A DNA stretch of 64,000 nt from Natronococcus pandeyae (GTDB taxonomy: Archaea > Halobacteriota > Halobacteria > Halobacteriales > Natrialbaceae), in NCBI RefSeq assembly GCF_008122205.1, contig NZ_PHNJ01000007.1:62001-126000 (forward strand), in the 5' to 3' direction. Of the stretch, positions 35,855-44,608 are shown one piece after another. The first letter of the stretch is position 1. Each line of letters starts with the position of its first letter. A model generated the notes under the pieces. That model saw nothing but the letters and a program-made list of their open reading frames with translations. It was not told the origin of the DNA and made no database searches. A program made the translations under genes and the position numbers.

Positions 35855-37653
35855 CGTCGGTCACCTCCCTCGCGGCCGGTCCCGGTTTCACCGTCGGCCA
35901 CGACTTCGGCAGCCCCGGTCTCGGGAGTCGATTCGATTTCCTTGCTCGAGGCGGCGTCGGCCGTCGGCACCTCGAGTACGGCCCGCCGTACTCCAGGTTC
36001 CGGGACGTGAACCGAAACGTCTCCGCCGACGTGCTGTGCCGCCAGTCGGGCCATCTCGGCCGAGAGTTCGCCCGGAGACTGGACGTCGTTGCCGATGACG
36101 CCGGATTCGGCGCTGGTGGCCCCCTCGTCCGGGTCCACGGGCCTATCGTCGGTGACGGCGATCTCGAGCGTTCGGTCGCCGTCGACGACCTCGAGTTCGA
36201 CGACTTCCCGTCCGTGCTCGAGGGCGTCCGCGAGCAGCGTCTCGAGGATCGCTTCGAGCACGGCAGCGTCTATCGCTGCGGCTGGTGGAGCGTCGTCCAT
36301 CGCGATCTCGAGGTCGACGTCGGCATCCTCGGTGGCGGGGACGGCGACCGTTCGGACGACCGAGGCGACGTCGGCCGCGCCGGAACCACCCGCGGCCAGC
36401 GCACGTTCGATCTCCCGCGTCCGGGCGACGAGGTCGACGACTGCGGTCGTTTCTCGACGAATCTCGGCCCCGACACGTGCGGGATCCGGCTCCTCGTCCG
36501 CGTCTTCCGTGGCGGAGTCGGCGTCCCGTTCGGACGCCGCGACCGTCGCCGCCTCGTCAGCGACCGCTGCCATTCGGTCGCTGACGGCGCCGGTCAGCAG
36601 CTGGTTGAGCACGCCGAGTCGACGCTCCCGGCGCTGGCGGTCGGTCACGTCCCGACAGACCAGCAGATAGCCGAACGATCGACCCCGGACGTCGGTGATA
36701 CGGTTCGCGGTGACCGCGAGTGTGGCATCCGCCGCCGTCCGAACCTGCACCGGCTCGTCGGCCCCTGCCACCTCGGGGAGATCGATCGTAGACGGGAGCA
36801 GCGCGTCCAGCGGCTCGCCCAGAACGTCCGATCGCTCGGTGTCGAACGAGCGCTCGCCCGCGGGGTTGAGATCACGAATCCGTTCCTCGCGGTCGACGAC
36901 GACGACCGCGTCCGCCATCTCCTCGATGAGTCGGTCTCGACCGGCGATGCGTGCGACGGGCGGGGCCTCGAAAATGGGATACCGACGGATCGCGAGGACG
37001 AACAGCCCGCTGGAGAGCAGTACCGTCGCGGGGACCGTGCTCGGCCGGACGAGGCTGTTGGCGGTGAGCGGACCGAGTGCGAGTACCGCCGCCCCCGCGG
37101 ACAGCGCGACCCCTTCCCTGAACCGGACGGCGTTCCGTTGGAGCGACGTCGTTAGCACGAGGAGAACGCCGATGCTCAACAGCACGATCAGGAAGAACGC
37201 GCCGAAGCCGAGCGCGAGCTCGAGGCTGGTTTCCATCTCCGCTTCGGGGGGTGGCGAGAGCTCACCGAAGCGCGCCATCGCGGGAACGAGAACCCAGGCG
37301 AGGACGACTGTCGCAGCGGCGAGCGAGAAGAGCCGGCCGCCGCGGCCGGTGTACTGCAGCGTGAAGAGAAACCAGAACCCGGCGGCGAGAATCACGACCA
37401 CGTGGATAACTCCTACCCAGAGCGGGGACGCCACCGCCGCCGGGACCATAGCGGACAGCGCGCGTTCGACGAGCGTGGGATAGACTACGGCGAGGTGCGC
37501 GACCGTACCGGCGAACATCGTGACGGCGACCACGAGAAGGGGACGTGCGGTCGGCTCCGCACGCCGTTTCCACATCGCGACGACGAAATACCCCGTCAGC
37601 ACGACGGCAGCGAGTTCGATGCCGAGCCCCAGAACGGATGTCGCCGCGGTCAT
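35851..37653 (-). CDS. Degenerate 7TM histidine-kinase-like protein
   Basis: 600 residues from ATG 37653 (TAATSVLGLGIELAAVVLTG); the longer upstream frame is basic and not credible. It has the same plan as the kinase that follows: 7TM region, PAS (VVVDREERIRDLNPAGERSF), then the kinase core. But the H-box site reads VLNQLLTGAVSDRMAAVADE without the His-Asn-Leu-Arg-Asn, and the ATP lid lacks the DxGxGIP (VTDDRPVDPDEGA). It therefore looks like a pseudokinase able to sense and dimerise but not phosphorylate. Four-base overlap with the active kinase gene. Confidence 0.85.
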   Translation of the reverse strand: MTAATSVLGLGIELAAVVLTGYFVVAMWKRRAEPTARPLLVVAVTMFAGTVAHLAVVYPTLVERALSAMVPAAVASPLWVGVIHVVVILAAGFWFLFTLQYTGRGGRLFSLAAATVVLAWVLVPAMARFGELSPPPEAEMETSLELALGFGAFFLIVLLSIGVLLVLTTSLQRNAVRFREGVALSAGAAVLALGPLTANSLVRPSTVPATVLLSSGLFVLAIRRYPIFEAPPVARIAGRDRLIEEMADAVVVVDREERIRDLNPAGERSFDTERSDVLGEPLDALLPSTIDLPEVAGADEPVQVRTAADATLAVTANRITDVRGRSFGYLLVCRDVTDRQRRERRLGVLNQLLTGAVSDRMAAVADEAATVAASERDADSATEDADEEPDPARVGAEIRRETTAVVDLVARTREIERALAAGGSGAADVASVVRTVAVPATEDADVDLEIAMDDAPPAAAIDAAVLEAILETLLADALEHGREVVELEVVDGDRTLEIAVTDDRPVDPDEGATSAESGVIGNDVQSPGELSAEMARLAAQHVGGDVSVHVPEPGVRRAVLEVPTADAASSKEIESTPETGAAEVVADGETGTGREGGDRR

Positions 37654-38037
37654 GGCTGTGAACTGAACCCGTCGCCTCGTTCGGCTTCGTCTCGCCGGCC
37701 CGGCGAGCGCTCCAGTGCCGATCGTCGGTACGCCCGATCGCGCCACCTCGCGGTGATGAACGGCTCCTCGGCATCCGCTGGCGGACCCCTGGCGGATCGA
37801 ATCCCGAACCCGATCTGTGAGCGAGTCAACACGACTTCAATAATCGGTACCGTCGTGAGCGGCTCTATTAAATCCCGGCGGCGGCCTCGCCGCGGAATCG
37901 GACCGCGGGACGCCCGCTCGATCGGTTCAGACTGTCGGACGAAACCATTCACACATCGATCGCACTCGAGCGGTCGGTGCTGGCGGCAACGATCCACGAA
38001 ACGCGATCGAGTGGTCACTGCCTGTTGTCCGACAGTA
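37654..38037. other. Intergenic region 37654-38037
   Basis: Promoter region of the kinase pair; a TTTAATAG box (minus strand, near 37864-37871) is the best candidate. No gene is supported. Confidence 0.35.
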
Positions 38038-40581
38038 TCAATCATTGTCCGCGACCGACGGCCGCGTTTCGTGGCTCTCGGCCGCGTCCCACTCCGCCAC
38101 TCGAGTCGCCCACAGGTACAGCAGACTCGGCAGGACGAAGACGCTCAGCAGGAACGACAGCGCGAGCGCCAGCACCACGATCGCGCCGAACGAGCGGATC
38201 TGCGGCCCGGGGTGGAGCAGGAGCGTCGCGAACGCCGCGCCGGACGTGAGCGCGCTGCCGAGCAGGGCACCGCCGGTCCCCGTCACGGCCGTGTAGAGCG
38301 CCGTCGCGGGATCGGCGCCGCGCTCGAGGGCCTGCGCGAACCGGTCGCTCACGTGGATGTTGTAATCGATCCCGAGCCCGATCGTGATGCTCATCAGGAG
38401 CGCCGTCACGAACGTCAGCGGCACGCCGAAGAGGGACATGCTGCCGATGACCAGTCCGACGACGAGCGCGATCGGGACCACGGTGAGCGCGCCCAGCAGG
38501 GCGCTGTCGCGCTCGAACCGGTAGATCGCCGCGAGCGCGACGAGGACGCCGGCGAGCGCGATCAGCATCGTCTCCATAATGTCGTCTGCCAGCACCGCCA
38601 GTTCGGCGTTGTTCAGCGTCGCGACCCCGACCGGCGTCACCGACGCCGCCGAGCCGTCTTCCATCTCGTCGGCGATGTCGTGCATCGCGTCGCCTTGCTC
38701 GCCGACGTCGAGGCCCTGCTGGACCGGCACGTGGACCAGCAGCGTTCGGTACTCGCCGTCGTCGGTTCGCTCGATCACCTGCTCGGCCTGCTCCGGCGCG
38801 GCGTCGAACAGCGCGTCGTACACCTCGTCGACGTCCTGGTTGGGAACGCCGTCGCCGGTCGTGTCGGCGCCGTGGTACACCTCGGCGAACTCCTCGTCGG
38901 TCGCCGCCGTCTCCGCCATCACCGACAGCGGCGACAGCACCGCGACCTCGCCGCCCTGGCTGTACGTCACGTCGCTGTCGTCGGCGGCCGCGTGGCCGTC
39001 GGCGACCGCCTCGAGCGTCTCCGGATCGGTGGGATCGCCGTCGACCAGGAAGCGCGTGCTGCTCGTGAACTCGTGGTCGCCCTGGTACTGCTCCTGCTCG
39101 TACGCCAGGTTCTGCTGGTACTCCGTGTCGGCCGCCTCCCAGGCCATCGGCCCCGGCAGTTCGGTCTTCCAGTCGGCGACCTCGATGTCCTGCTGGAACC
39201 CCTGTCTGTCGATGTCGGCGTACGCGAGTCCGCCGGCGGTGCCGGCGACGAGGGCGACGACGACGACGACCGGCGCCGCGCGACGGGCGACGTGGACGCC
39301 ACTCGAGAGGACCGGGCGGAGGTACCGCCCCTTCCCGAGGGCGGTCTTCCGGCGGTCGAACCCGAATCGCTCGAGCAAGCCGTCGGCACCGATCTTCAGC
39401 GCGGGAACGAGGGTGACGAAGATCACGAACGCGGAGAGCACGCCGAGCGTGATGCCGATCCCGAGCTCTCGGATCATCGACAGCGGGCTTGTGAGATTCG
39501 AGAGGAAGCCGATCGCGGCGGTCAGCGCCACCAGCAGGAACGCGACCGCGACCGATCCCGTCGACCGCGACATGGCCTCCCGAATTCCGTCCTCCGGGCC
39601 GCGGTGCTCGCGATACCGCATGAAGACGTGTAACCCGAAGTCGATCGATAGCGCGACGATCAACACCGGTCCGATGATGATCGTCATCCCCGCGGGGATG
39701 CCCAGCCAGCCGAGGATGCCGAACATCCACAGCACCGAGACGACGACGCCGACGAACCCGATCAGCACGTCGACGACGTCACGGTAGGCGAACGCGAGGA
39801 CGGCCAGCACGAGCACCAGCGCCGGCGGCAGGATCAGCCAGACCGTGTCGCTCTGTTGCTGTTCGATCCAGGGCTCCTGGGCGAACTCGCCCAGCGTGAA
39901 GACGTCGGGGTCGTCGCGCTCTTCCGCGGCCTCGAACAGCGTCCGCTGGGCGTCTTCGGGCGGGGACGCGAGTTGGTTCTCCGGCGCCTCGTCGACCTCG
40001 AACTCGAACTGCATCCGGAACGACTCCGCCTCGGCGGTGCCGGACTCGTAGCTGGCGGGCAAGAACGCCTGCGTCGCCTCGCCACCGGTGAACGTTCGCT
40101 CGACGACGGCTGCAACCTCGTCGTCGTCCGCGGCCTCGAGCGCCTCGATCTGCTCGTCTACGTCCGCGTCGGGATCGCCGGCCAACTGCATCGCGATCGC
40201 GTTCGGCGGGCCGACGACGCCGTCTTCCTCGAGGGAGTCGGCGACCGCGTCGGATTCCGTGACTTCCTGTTGATATTCTAGCGCCTCGAGCAGCGCTGCT
40301 TGCGAGAGCGCGTTCCCCGTGTCGTCTCTGACGTAGACGTTCGACGTCGCCGTCGGCTCGTCGTCTTCGTCGGCGTAGTTGTCGTCGACGTACTCGGCCG
40401 CTTCTCCGACCTCGGTCTGGGTCTCGAGTTCGTCGCCGAACGCTTCCTCCTGCTCCGCTTCGATCTGCGGGATGCCCATCAACACGCCGGCCGTCGCGAC
40501 GAGCATCACGAGGAGGACCAGCCGGTTGTGCGCTGTTACGATCGCTGCGATTCGATCGATCGTGTCGTCGATTCGACCCAT
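38038..40581 (-). CDS. RND/MMPL-family exporter
   Basis: 847 residues from ATG 40581 (GRIDDTIDRIAAIVTAHNRL). Two homologous halves, each with one N-terminal helix, a large periplasm-facing acidic domain of about 200 residues, and a five- or six-helix MMPL/SSD bundle (e.g. IGFVGVVVSVLWMFGILGWL; LALAGVLVALAAIYRF; LLMSITIGLGIDYNIHVSDR). The second half carries the conserved GLGIDYNIH and the first IDFGLHVFMRYRE. Family members (HAE3) move lipids, sterol-like molecules or drugs across the membrane. The ABC operon lies 101 bases upstream in the same direction, so the exporter may be cotranscribed with it. Confidence 0.9.
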   Translation of the reverse strand: MGRIDDTIDRIAAIVTAHNRLVLLVMLVATAGVLMGIPQIEAEQEEAFGDELETQTEVGEAAEYVDDNYADEDDEPTATSNVYVRDDTGNALSQAALLEALEYQQEVTESDAVADSLEEDGVVGPPNAIAMQLAGDPDADVDEQIEALEAADDDEVAAVVERTFTGGEATQAFLPASYESGTAEAESFRMQFEFEVDEAPENQLASPPEDAQRTLFEAAEERDDPDVFTLGEFAQEPWIEQQQSDTVWLILPPALVLVLAVLAFAYRDVVDVLIGFVGVVVSVLWMFGILGWLGIPAGMTIIIGPVLIVALSIDFGLHVFMRYREHRGPEDGIREAMSRSTGSVAVAFLLVALTAAIGFLSNLTSPLSMIRELGIGITLGVLSAFVIFVTLVPALKIGADGLLERFGFDRRKTALGKGRYLRPVLSSGVHVARRAAPVVVVVALVAGTAGGLAYADIDRQGFQQDIEVADWKTELPGPMAWEAADTEYQQNLAYEQEQYQGDHEFTSSTRFLVDGDPTDPETLEAVADGHAAADDSDVTYSQGGEVAVLSPLSVMAETAATDEEFAEVYHGADTTGDGVPNQDVDEVYDALFDAAPEQAEQVIERTDDGEYRTLLVHVPVQQGLDVGEQGDAMHDIADEMEDGSAASVTPVGVATLNNAELAVLADDIMETMLIALAGVLVALAAIYRFERDSALLGALTVVPIALVVGLVIGSMSLFGVPLTFVTALLMSITIGLGIDYNIHVSDRFAQALERGADPATALYTAVTGTGGALLGSALTSGAAFATLLLHPGPQIRSFGAIVVLALALSFLLSVFVLPSLLYLWATRVAEWDAAESHETRPSVADND

Positions 40582-40682
40582 GAGTTGCTCGGTTCCGACT
40601 CGAACCGGGAGGTCCAAATAACGGGATTCGCCGTTTCTGAGCCAGAAACGGGGTGGTGCCAGTGACCGTCCCAGGAAGTGAG

Positions 40683-41531
40683 TCAGGAGAGCGTCGCCCG
40701 ATCGAACCGTCTCACACCGAGGACGATCGGCACCAGCAGCCAGCCGACCAGTATCACGGCGGCGATCTCGGGCTGGACGTACCACGAAAGCTCGTCGGGA
40801 CGAGGAAGCCCCATCGTCGCTGTCATCCCGTCGGGAAAGACGCCGATCGTCGAGACGAGATACGCTCGCGTCGGGTTCGTGACCATGCCGACGAACTGGA
40901 TGAGATCCGCACCAATGCCGAGCCCGAGTACGTCGTTGAGGACGTATTCGAGCCCGGCTAACCCCGAGATATCGTCGTTCAGCGTCACGAGGTTCGTCGC
41001 GAAGTAAAACCCGAGGGCGCCGGCCATCGCTCGCGACCGAGTCGCCGTTGCCGCCGAGATACCGATCGCGACTGCGACGTAAGCGAGCGCGTACACCGTC
41101 GTGAGGGCGGCGATTTTGACGAACACCGCCGCGTGAAGCGACTCGAACCACGCCACCGCCAGGATCGCGGCGACCGCGAACCCGAGGACGAGCGACGCGG
41201 CGACGATGCTCGCTCTCGAAACGAACTTCCCGAGAACCACGTCGCGGCGGCTGACCGGCGTCGACAAGAGATACTTGATGCTCCCGGATTCGCGCTCGCC
41301 GGCGATGGCGAGGTAGGTCGCCACGAGCGCGATCGCCGGAACGAACACCGCGCCGACGAACGCCATGTTCCACAGCGCCACGAGGAGATCGGGCGGTCCC
41401 GCGACACTGCCGAGTCGGACCTGGAGGAAAAACAGCGCGATCAACAGGGGATAGTGGACGCCGACGGACCAGACGATCTTCGCCCGCCGAGCGTCGAGGA
41501 AATCCTTGGAAGCGACGGTCCGAACGCTCAT
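40683..41531 (-). CDS. ABC-2 type transporter permease
   Basis: 282 residues from ATG 41531 (SVRTVASKDFLDARRAKIVW). Six hydrophobic segments, and the intracellular coupling sequence SGSIKYLLSTPVSRRDVVLG typical of NosY/ABC-2 permeases. The start overlaps the stop of the ATPase gene by four bases (41528-41531), so the two subunits are made together. Exporters of this class move antibiotics, polysaccharides or unknown lipids. The substrate is not readable. Confidence 0.9.
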   Translation of the reverse strand: MSVRTVASKDFLDARRAKIVWSVGVHYPLLIALFFLQVRLGSVAGPPDLLVALWNMAFVGAVFVPAIALVATYLAIAGERESGSIKYLLSTPVSRRDVVLGKFVSRASIVAASLVLGFAVAAILAVAWFESLHAAVFVKIAALTTVYALAYVAVAIGISAATATRSRAMAGALGFYFATNLVTLNDDISGLAGLEYVLNDVLGLGIGADLIQFVGMVTNPTRAYLVSTIGVFPDGMTATMGLPRPDELSWYVQPEIAAVILVGWLLVPIVLGVRRFDRATLS

Positions 41532-42493
41532 CCCGCCACCTCCGTTCGAGTGCCCTCTCGCCCGTCGTCCGTCAGCGACCGTTCCGCCCGGTGGTTCGAC
41601 GTGTAGGTGTTGAACAGCCGCTCGAGCGACGTCTCTTCCGAGACGATGTCCAGGACTCGCGTTCGCTCGTCCAGTGCGGCGACGACCTCGGCTTTCGCCG
41701 TCGGATCGGCCAGCGACGCCCTCACCGTCGATCCCTCGACCGTAACGGACTCGACGCCGTTTCGCCGCTCGAGCGCGAGATCGTCCGGGACGCGAGCGAC
41801 GTCGACGCTGATCGTACCGCCGAACTCGAGCGTCGTTCGAAGCGCGTCGGGCGTTCCGGTGGCCACGAGTTCCCCGTCGTCCAGGATCCCGATCCGATCG
41901 CACACCGCCTCGACTTCACCGAGAACGTGGCTCGAGAAGAATACCGTCCGTCCGTCGCGTGCCTCTTCGCGGACGATCTCGCGAAACTCCTGCATCCCGT
42001 TCGGATCCAGCCCCGCGGACGGTTCGTCGAGGATCAGCAGGTCGGGCTCGCCGACCAGCGCCATGGCGAACGCGAGCCGCTGTCGCATCCCCTTCGAGTA
42101 GCCGCCGACCGCACGGTCGGCGTCGGCGCTCGAGAGCCCGACGCGGTCGAGTGCCGCGCCGGCGTCTACCGAAACGTCGTTCGCTCGAGCCACCCACTCG
42201 ACGTGCTCGCGGCCGGTGAGGCGCTCGTAGAGGCTGCTTCCCTCGGGAAGGACCCCGGTTCGACGCCGAATCCGATCCGCGTCGGTCGTGGGATCGTGAC
42301 CGAGGACGGTCGCGGACCCCTCGGTCGGGCGGACGAAGTCGAGTAGCATGTTGATGACCGTCGATTTCCCGGCGCCGTTCGGACCGAGGAATCCGAACAC
42401 CTCACCCTCCCGAACCCGCAAATCGAGGTCGTCGACGGCCACGACGCCCCCATCGAAGCGCTTCGTGAGCCCCGTCGTCTGGATAGCAGTCAT
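41528..42493 (-). CDS. ABC transporter ATP-binding protein
   Basis: 321 residues from ATG 42493 (TAIQTTGLTKRFDGGVVAVD). Walker A GPNGAGKST, Q loop GVLPEGSSLYERLTGREHVE, signature YSKGMRQRL, Walker B LLILDEPSAGLDP and H loop SSHVLGE are all intact, so it should hydrolyse ATP. The C-terminal 90 residues are a small regulatory extension common in drug-export (DrrA-like) ATPases. Start and stop each overlap a neighbour by four bases, making a strict three-gene operon. Confidence 0.93.
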   Translation of the reverse strand: MTAIQTTGLTKRFDGGVVAVDDLDLRVREGEVFGFLGPNGAGKSTVINMLLDFVRPTEGSATVLGHDPTTDADRIRRRTGVLPEGSSLYERLTGREHVEWVARANDVSVDAGAALDRVGLSSADADRAVGGYSKGMRQRLAFAMALVGEPDLLILDEPSAGLDPNGMQEFREIVREEARDGRTVFFSSHVLGEVEAVCDRIGILDDGELVATGTPDALRTTLEFGGTISVDVARVPDDLALERRNGVESVTVEGSTVRASLADPTAKAEVVAALDERTRVLDIVSEETSLERLFNTYTSNHRAERSLTDDGREGTRTEVAG

Positions 42494-42783
42494 CCGTGCA
42501 CCCCGACGAACGCCGATACTCGGTTTCCGAGCGTTTCGACTCGACGTTTCGTCCCCGACCGATCGTCCTCGGTGCGCGATTCGTCGAGGATCCACCGGAC
42601 GCTCCAGGCGACGACGGCGACGCTGCCGATACCGATCGCCGTCGCGATCGGATTCGATACCGCAACTAACGCTCCGGCCAGCAGCCCGACGTATGCGACC
42701 GCACCGCCAGCGGTTCGCCGGGCCGCCCGTCTCCTGGCGACCGCCGTTTCCGTACTCTCAGGGTCTCTGGTTCCAGTGTACAT
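42490..42783 (-). CDS. Small two-helix membrane protein of the ABC operon
   Basis: 97 residues. An Arg-rich N-terminus, two transmembrane helices (GGAVAYVGLLAGALVAVSNP and ATAIGIGSVAVVAWSVRWIL), then an acidic/basic cytoplasmic tail. Its stop overlaps the start of the ATPase by four bases, so it is the first gene of the operon. No family recognised. It may be an accessory subunit or regulator of the exporter. The shared promoter motif is 90 bases upstream. Confidence 0.75.
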   Translation of the reverse strand: MYTGTRDPESTETAVARRRAARRTAGGAVAYVGLLAGALVAVSNPIATAIGIGSVAVVAWSVRWILDESRTEDDRSGTKRRVETLGNRVSAFVGVHG

Positions 42784-42872
42784 GGGTACTCACCGTTCTG
42801 GACGCCGTGACGTTCTCCTGCCACGCGCACTTGGAGAAACGAGGTGCCGTCCGAGGTCGATTGCTCCGGATA

Positions 42873-42888
42873 TGCTGGGTGGGTTTAT
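42873..42888 (-). promoter_or_regulatory. Shared promoter motif, copy 1 (ABC operon)
   Basis: ATAAACCCACCCAGCA on the minus strand, 90 bases before ATG 42783. The ATAAA part works as a TATA box and the CCCACCCAGCA part as a probable operator just downstream. Two more copies lie at 44351-44366 and 46816-46831. Confidence 0.65.
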
Positions 42889-42993
42889 GTATGGGACTGT
42901 GACTCGAGCCGAGGGGGCGGCGACGATTTGGGTCGGACGAACACCCGTATCCCGGGCACAACGCTTTACTGATCGTTCGGTGGAGATTCTGGT

Positions 42994-43632
42994 ATGCCCG
43001 TGCGCGAAGCGACCGTCACCGTGAGTGACGACGCGTTCGACGCGATGGGGATCGGCGAACTCCTCTCTCTCAGTCGGGACGCGGGGATTCGGGAGTTCGA
43101 AGAACTCGCCTGTCGCGGGACCGGCGCGGTCGTACAGGTGACCGTCGAGCGGCGGTACGACGAGGAGCGACTCTCGGCGCTCGAGTGCGTCGACCGGTGG
43201 AACCGCGTCTCCGAGACGGCGGACGGACACGTGTACGTCATCGCGTTTACCGCCCCCGAACTGCCGACGACTCTCGCCGAGCGGGCCGACGACCTGCTCG
43301 GTACCTGCGATCCGGAACTGGAGGGGGAGACCGCGTCGATCTCGCTGGTCGGCTCGCAGGAGACGATCTCGTCCACGCTCGGCGAGTTCGAGACTGCCGG
43401 CGTGTCGGCCGACCTTCGGAAACTCGGCGCGTACGAGGGACGAACGCGACCGCTGGACGAGTTGACCGACCGGCAGCGCGAGGTCCTTCGAACGGCTCAT
43501 CGCCTGGGGTACTACGAGGTCCCTCGAGACGCGACGACGGACGACGTCGCCTCGGAACTCGAACTCGACCCTTCGACCGTCGCCGAACATCTCCAGCGGG
43601 CCGAACGGAACGTCTTCGATCGACTGCTCTAG
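42994..43632 (+). CDS. HTH_10 (Bat-type) regulator, paralogue A
   Basis: 212 residues, no sensor PAS or GAF. N-terminal 150 residues form the bacterio-opsin-activator-like domain (VREATVTVSDDAFDAMGIGE, YVIAFTAPELPTTLAERADD); the C-terminal HTH_10 reads LTDRQREVLRTAHRLGYYEV ... ASELELDPSTVAEHLQRAER. It has the same length and layout as the protein at 44609-45247, so the two are duplicates flanking the merB-like gene. A CTTTAC box about 27 bases upstream supports leaderless transcription from ATG 42994. It is divergent from the ABC operon. Confidence 0.88.
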   Translation: MPVREATVTVSDDAFDAMGIGELLSLSRDAGIREFEELACRGTGAVVQVTVERRYDEERLSALECVDRWNRVSETADGHVYVIAFTAPELPTTLAERADDLLGTCDPELEGETASISLVGSQETISSTLGEFETAGVSADLRKLGAYEGRTRPLDELTDRQREVLRTAHRLGYYEVPRDATTDDVASELELDPSTVAEHLQRAERNVFDRLL

Positions 43633-43667
43633 CGATTCTCTCACGAATCCGCGTCTCGAGCTGTACG

Positions 43668-44306
43668 TTACCTCACGAGTTGGGTCGCAAACTCGGTCGC
43701 TCCCGAAAGCGGCATCGCAACGGTCGCAGCCGGAACGGTTGTCGCCCATCGTTCGTACGCCGTCCGATCCGGAAACGCCTTCACGTACGGGCAGATCGCT
43801 GCATACCCCTGCTCGAGCGACGGCTCTCCGTCCGACGGCGGTTCGACGCTCGCGTCGATCCCGAACGAGAAGACCGCCTCTCGCGGGGCGACCGTCAGTT
43901 CGGACGTCCCGATCGCCCGGGCCTCGATCACGGTGCCGCCCGGGCTTTTCGTTCGGATATCGACCGGACGGTCCGTTAGTCCCGCCAGTATCACCGCGTC
44001 GTAAAAACACGCGAAGTCGTACCGCTCGCCGTCAACGAGGGCCCAGTGGTCCGTCGGTTCCTCGGACAGGCACAGTTCCTCGAGCGTAATCGATCCGTCA
44101 CCCGCGAGTCGTCGAACGGCTGTCGTCCAGTCGCCCAGCGTTTCGACCGGTTCCGTGCCGAGGAATCGACCGAGAGCCGCTTGCAGTTCTTCGGGGAGTT
44201 GGGCTTCGAGAACGGGAGTCTCTGTACTCCACTGGGTCGCAGTCGTCGCTGTTCGGTCGTCTCGGTTCTCGGGGATACCACAGCAGGTACACGAGTCCTC
44301 TAGCAT
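43668..44306 (-). CDS. merB: Organomercurial lyase (MerB) homologue
   Basis: 212 residues from ATG 44306. MerB cleaves carbon-mercury bonds by a Cys-Asp-Cys triad. Here C100 and D103 lie in FACFYDAVILAG (aligned with the CxxD of the E. coli plasmid enzyme) and C172 in AAICPYVKAFPD aligns with the second catalytic Cys, so all three are present. An N-terminal CTCCG (C6, C8, C9) is an added possible metal-binding tag. The start codon follows the shared promoter motif at 44351-44366. No mercuric reductase is beside it; genes on both sides are HTH_10 regulators. Confidence 0.88.
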   Translation of the reverse strand: MLEDSCTCCGIPENRDDRTATTATQWSTETPVLEAQLPEELQAALGRFLGTEPVETLGDWTTAVRRLAGDGSITLEELCLSEEPTDHWALVDGERYDFACFYDAVILAGLTDRPVDIRTKSPGGTVIEARAIGTSELTVAPREAVFSFGIDASVEPPSDGEPSLEQGYAAICPYVKAFPDRTAYERWATTVPAATVAMPLSGATEFATQLVR

Positions 44307-44608
44307 AGCGACGGCTACGTTCGCGACGGAAATCGGCGTGACTCCCAACCTGCTGGGCGGGTTTATCTCGGCCGCATGATGCATAGCGGTTTTCGGAAGC
44401 GACTGGGACCGTGAGGGTCGACGGTTCGTTCCCGCGGTCGAGATCCACGCAACCTCCCGAGATGGTCTCCGAATCGCGATCGATACCGACGGAACATTCG
44501 TTATATTTGTCTGGTAACGCGCGGTCGTCGACCACCACCGCTATGTGAACCGCTGTCAAACGATAGCGAACGAGAGACGGCGGATATCCGCCCGAACGAA
44601 CCAAAACG
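44307..44608. other. Divergent promoter region between merB and regulator B
   Basis: Holds the shared motif for merB (minus strand, 44351-44366) and a GTTATATTTG box near 44500 that is suited to the plus-strand regulator, about 75 bases of leader away from ATG 44609. Confidence 0.5.
44351..44366 (-). promoter_or_regulatory. Shared promoter motif, copy 2 (merB)
   Basis: ATAAACCCGCCCAGCA on the minus strand, 45 bases before ATG 44306; one difference (G for A) from copy 1. Confidence 0.65.
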
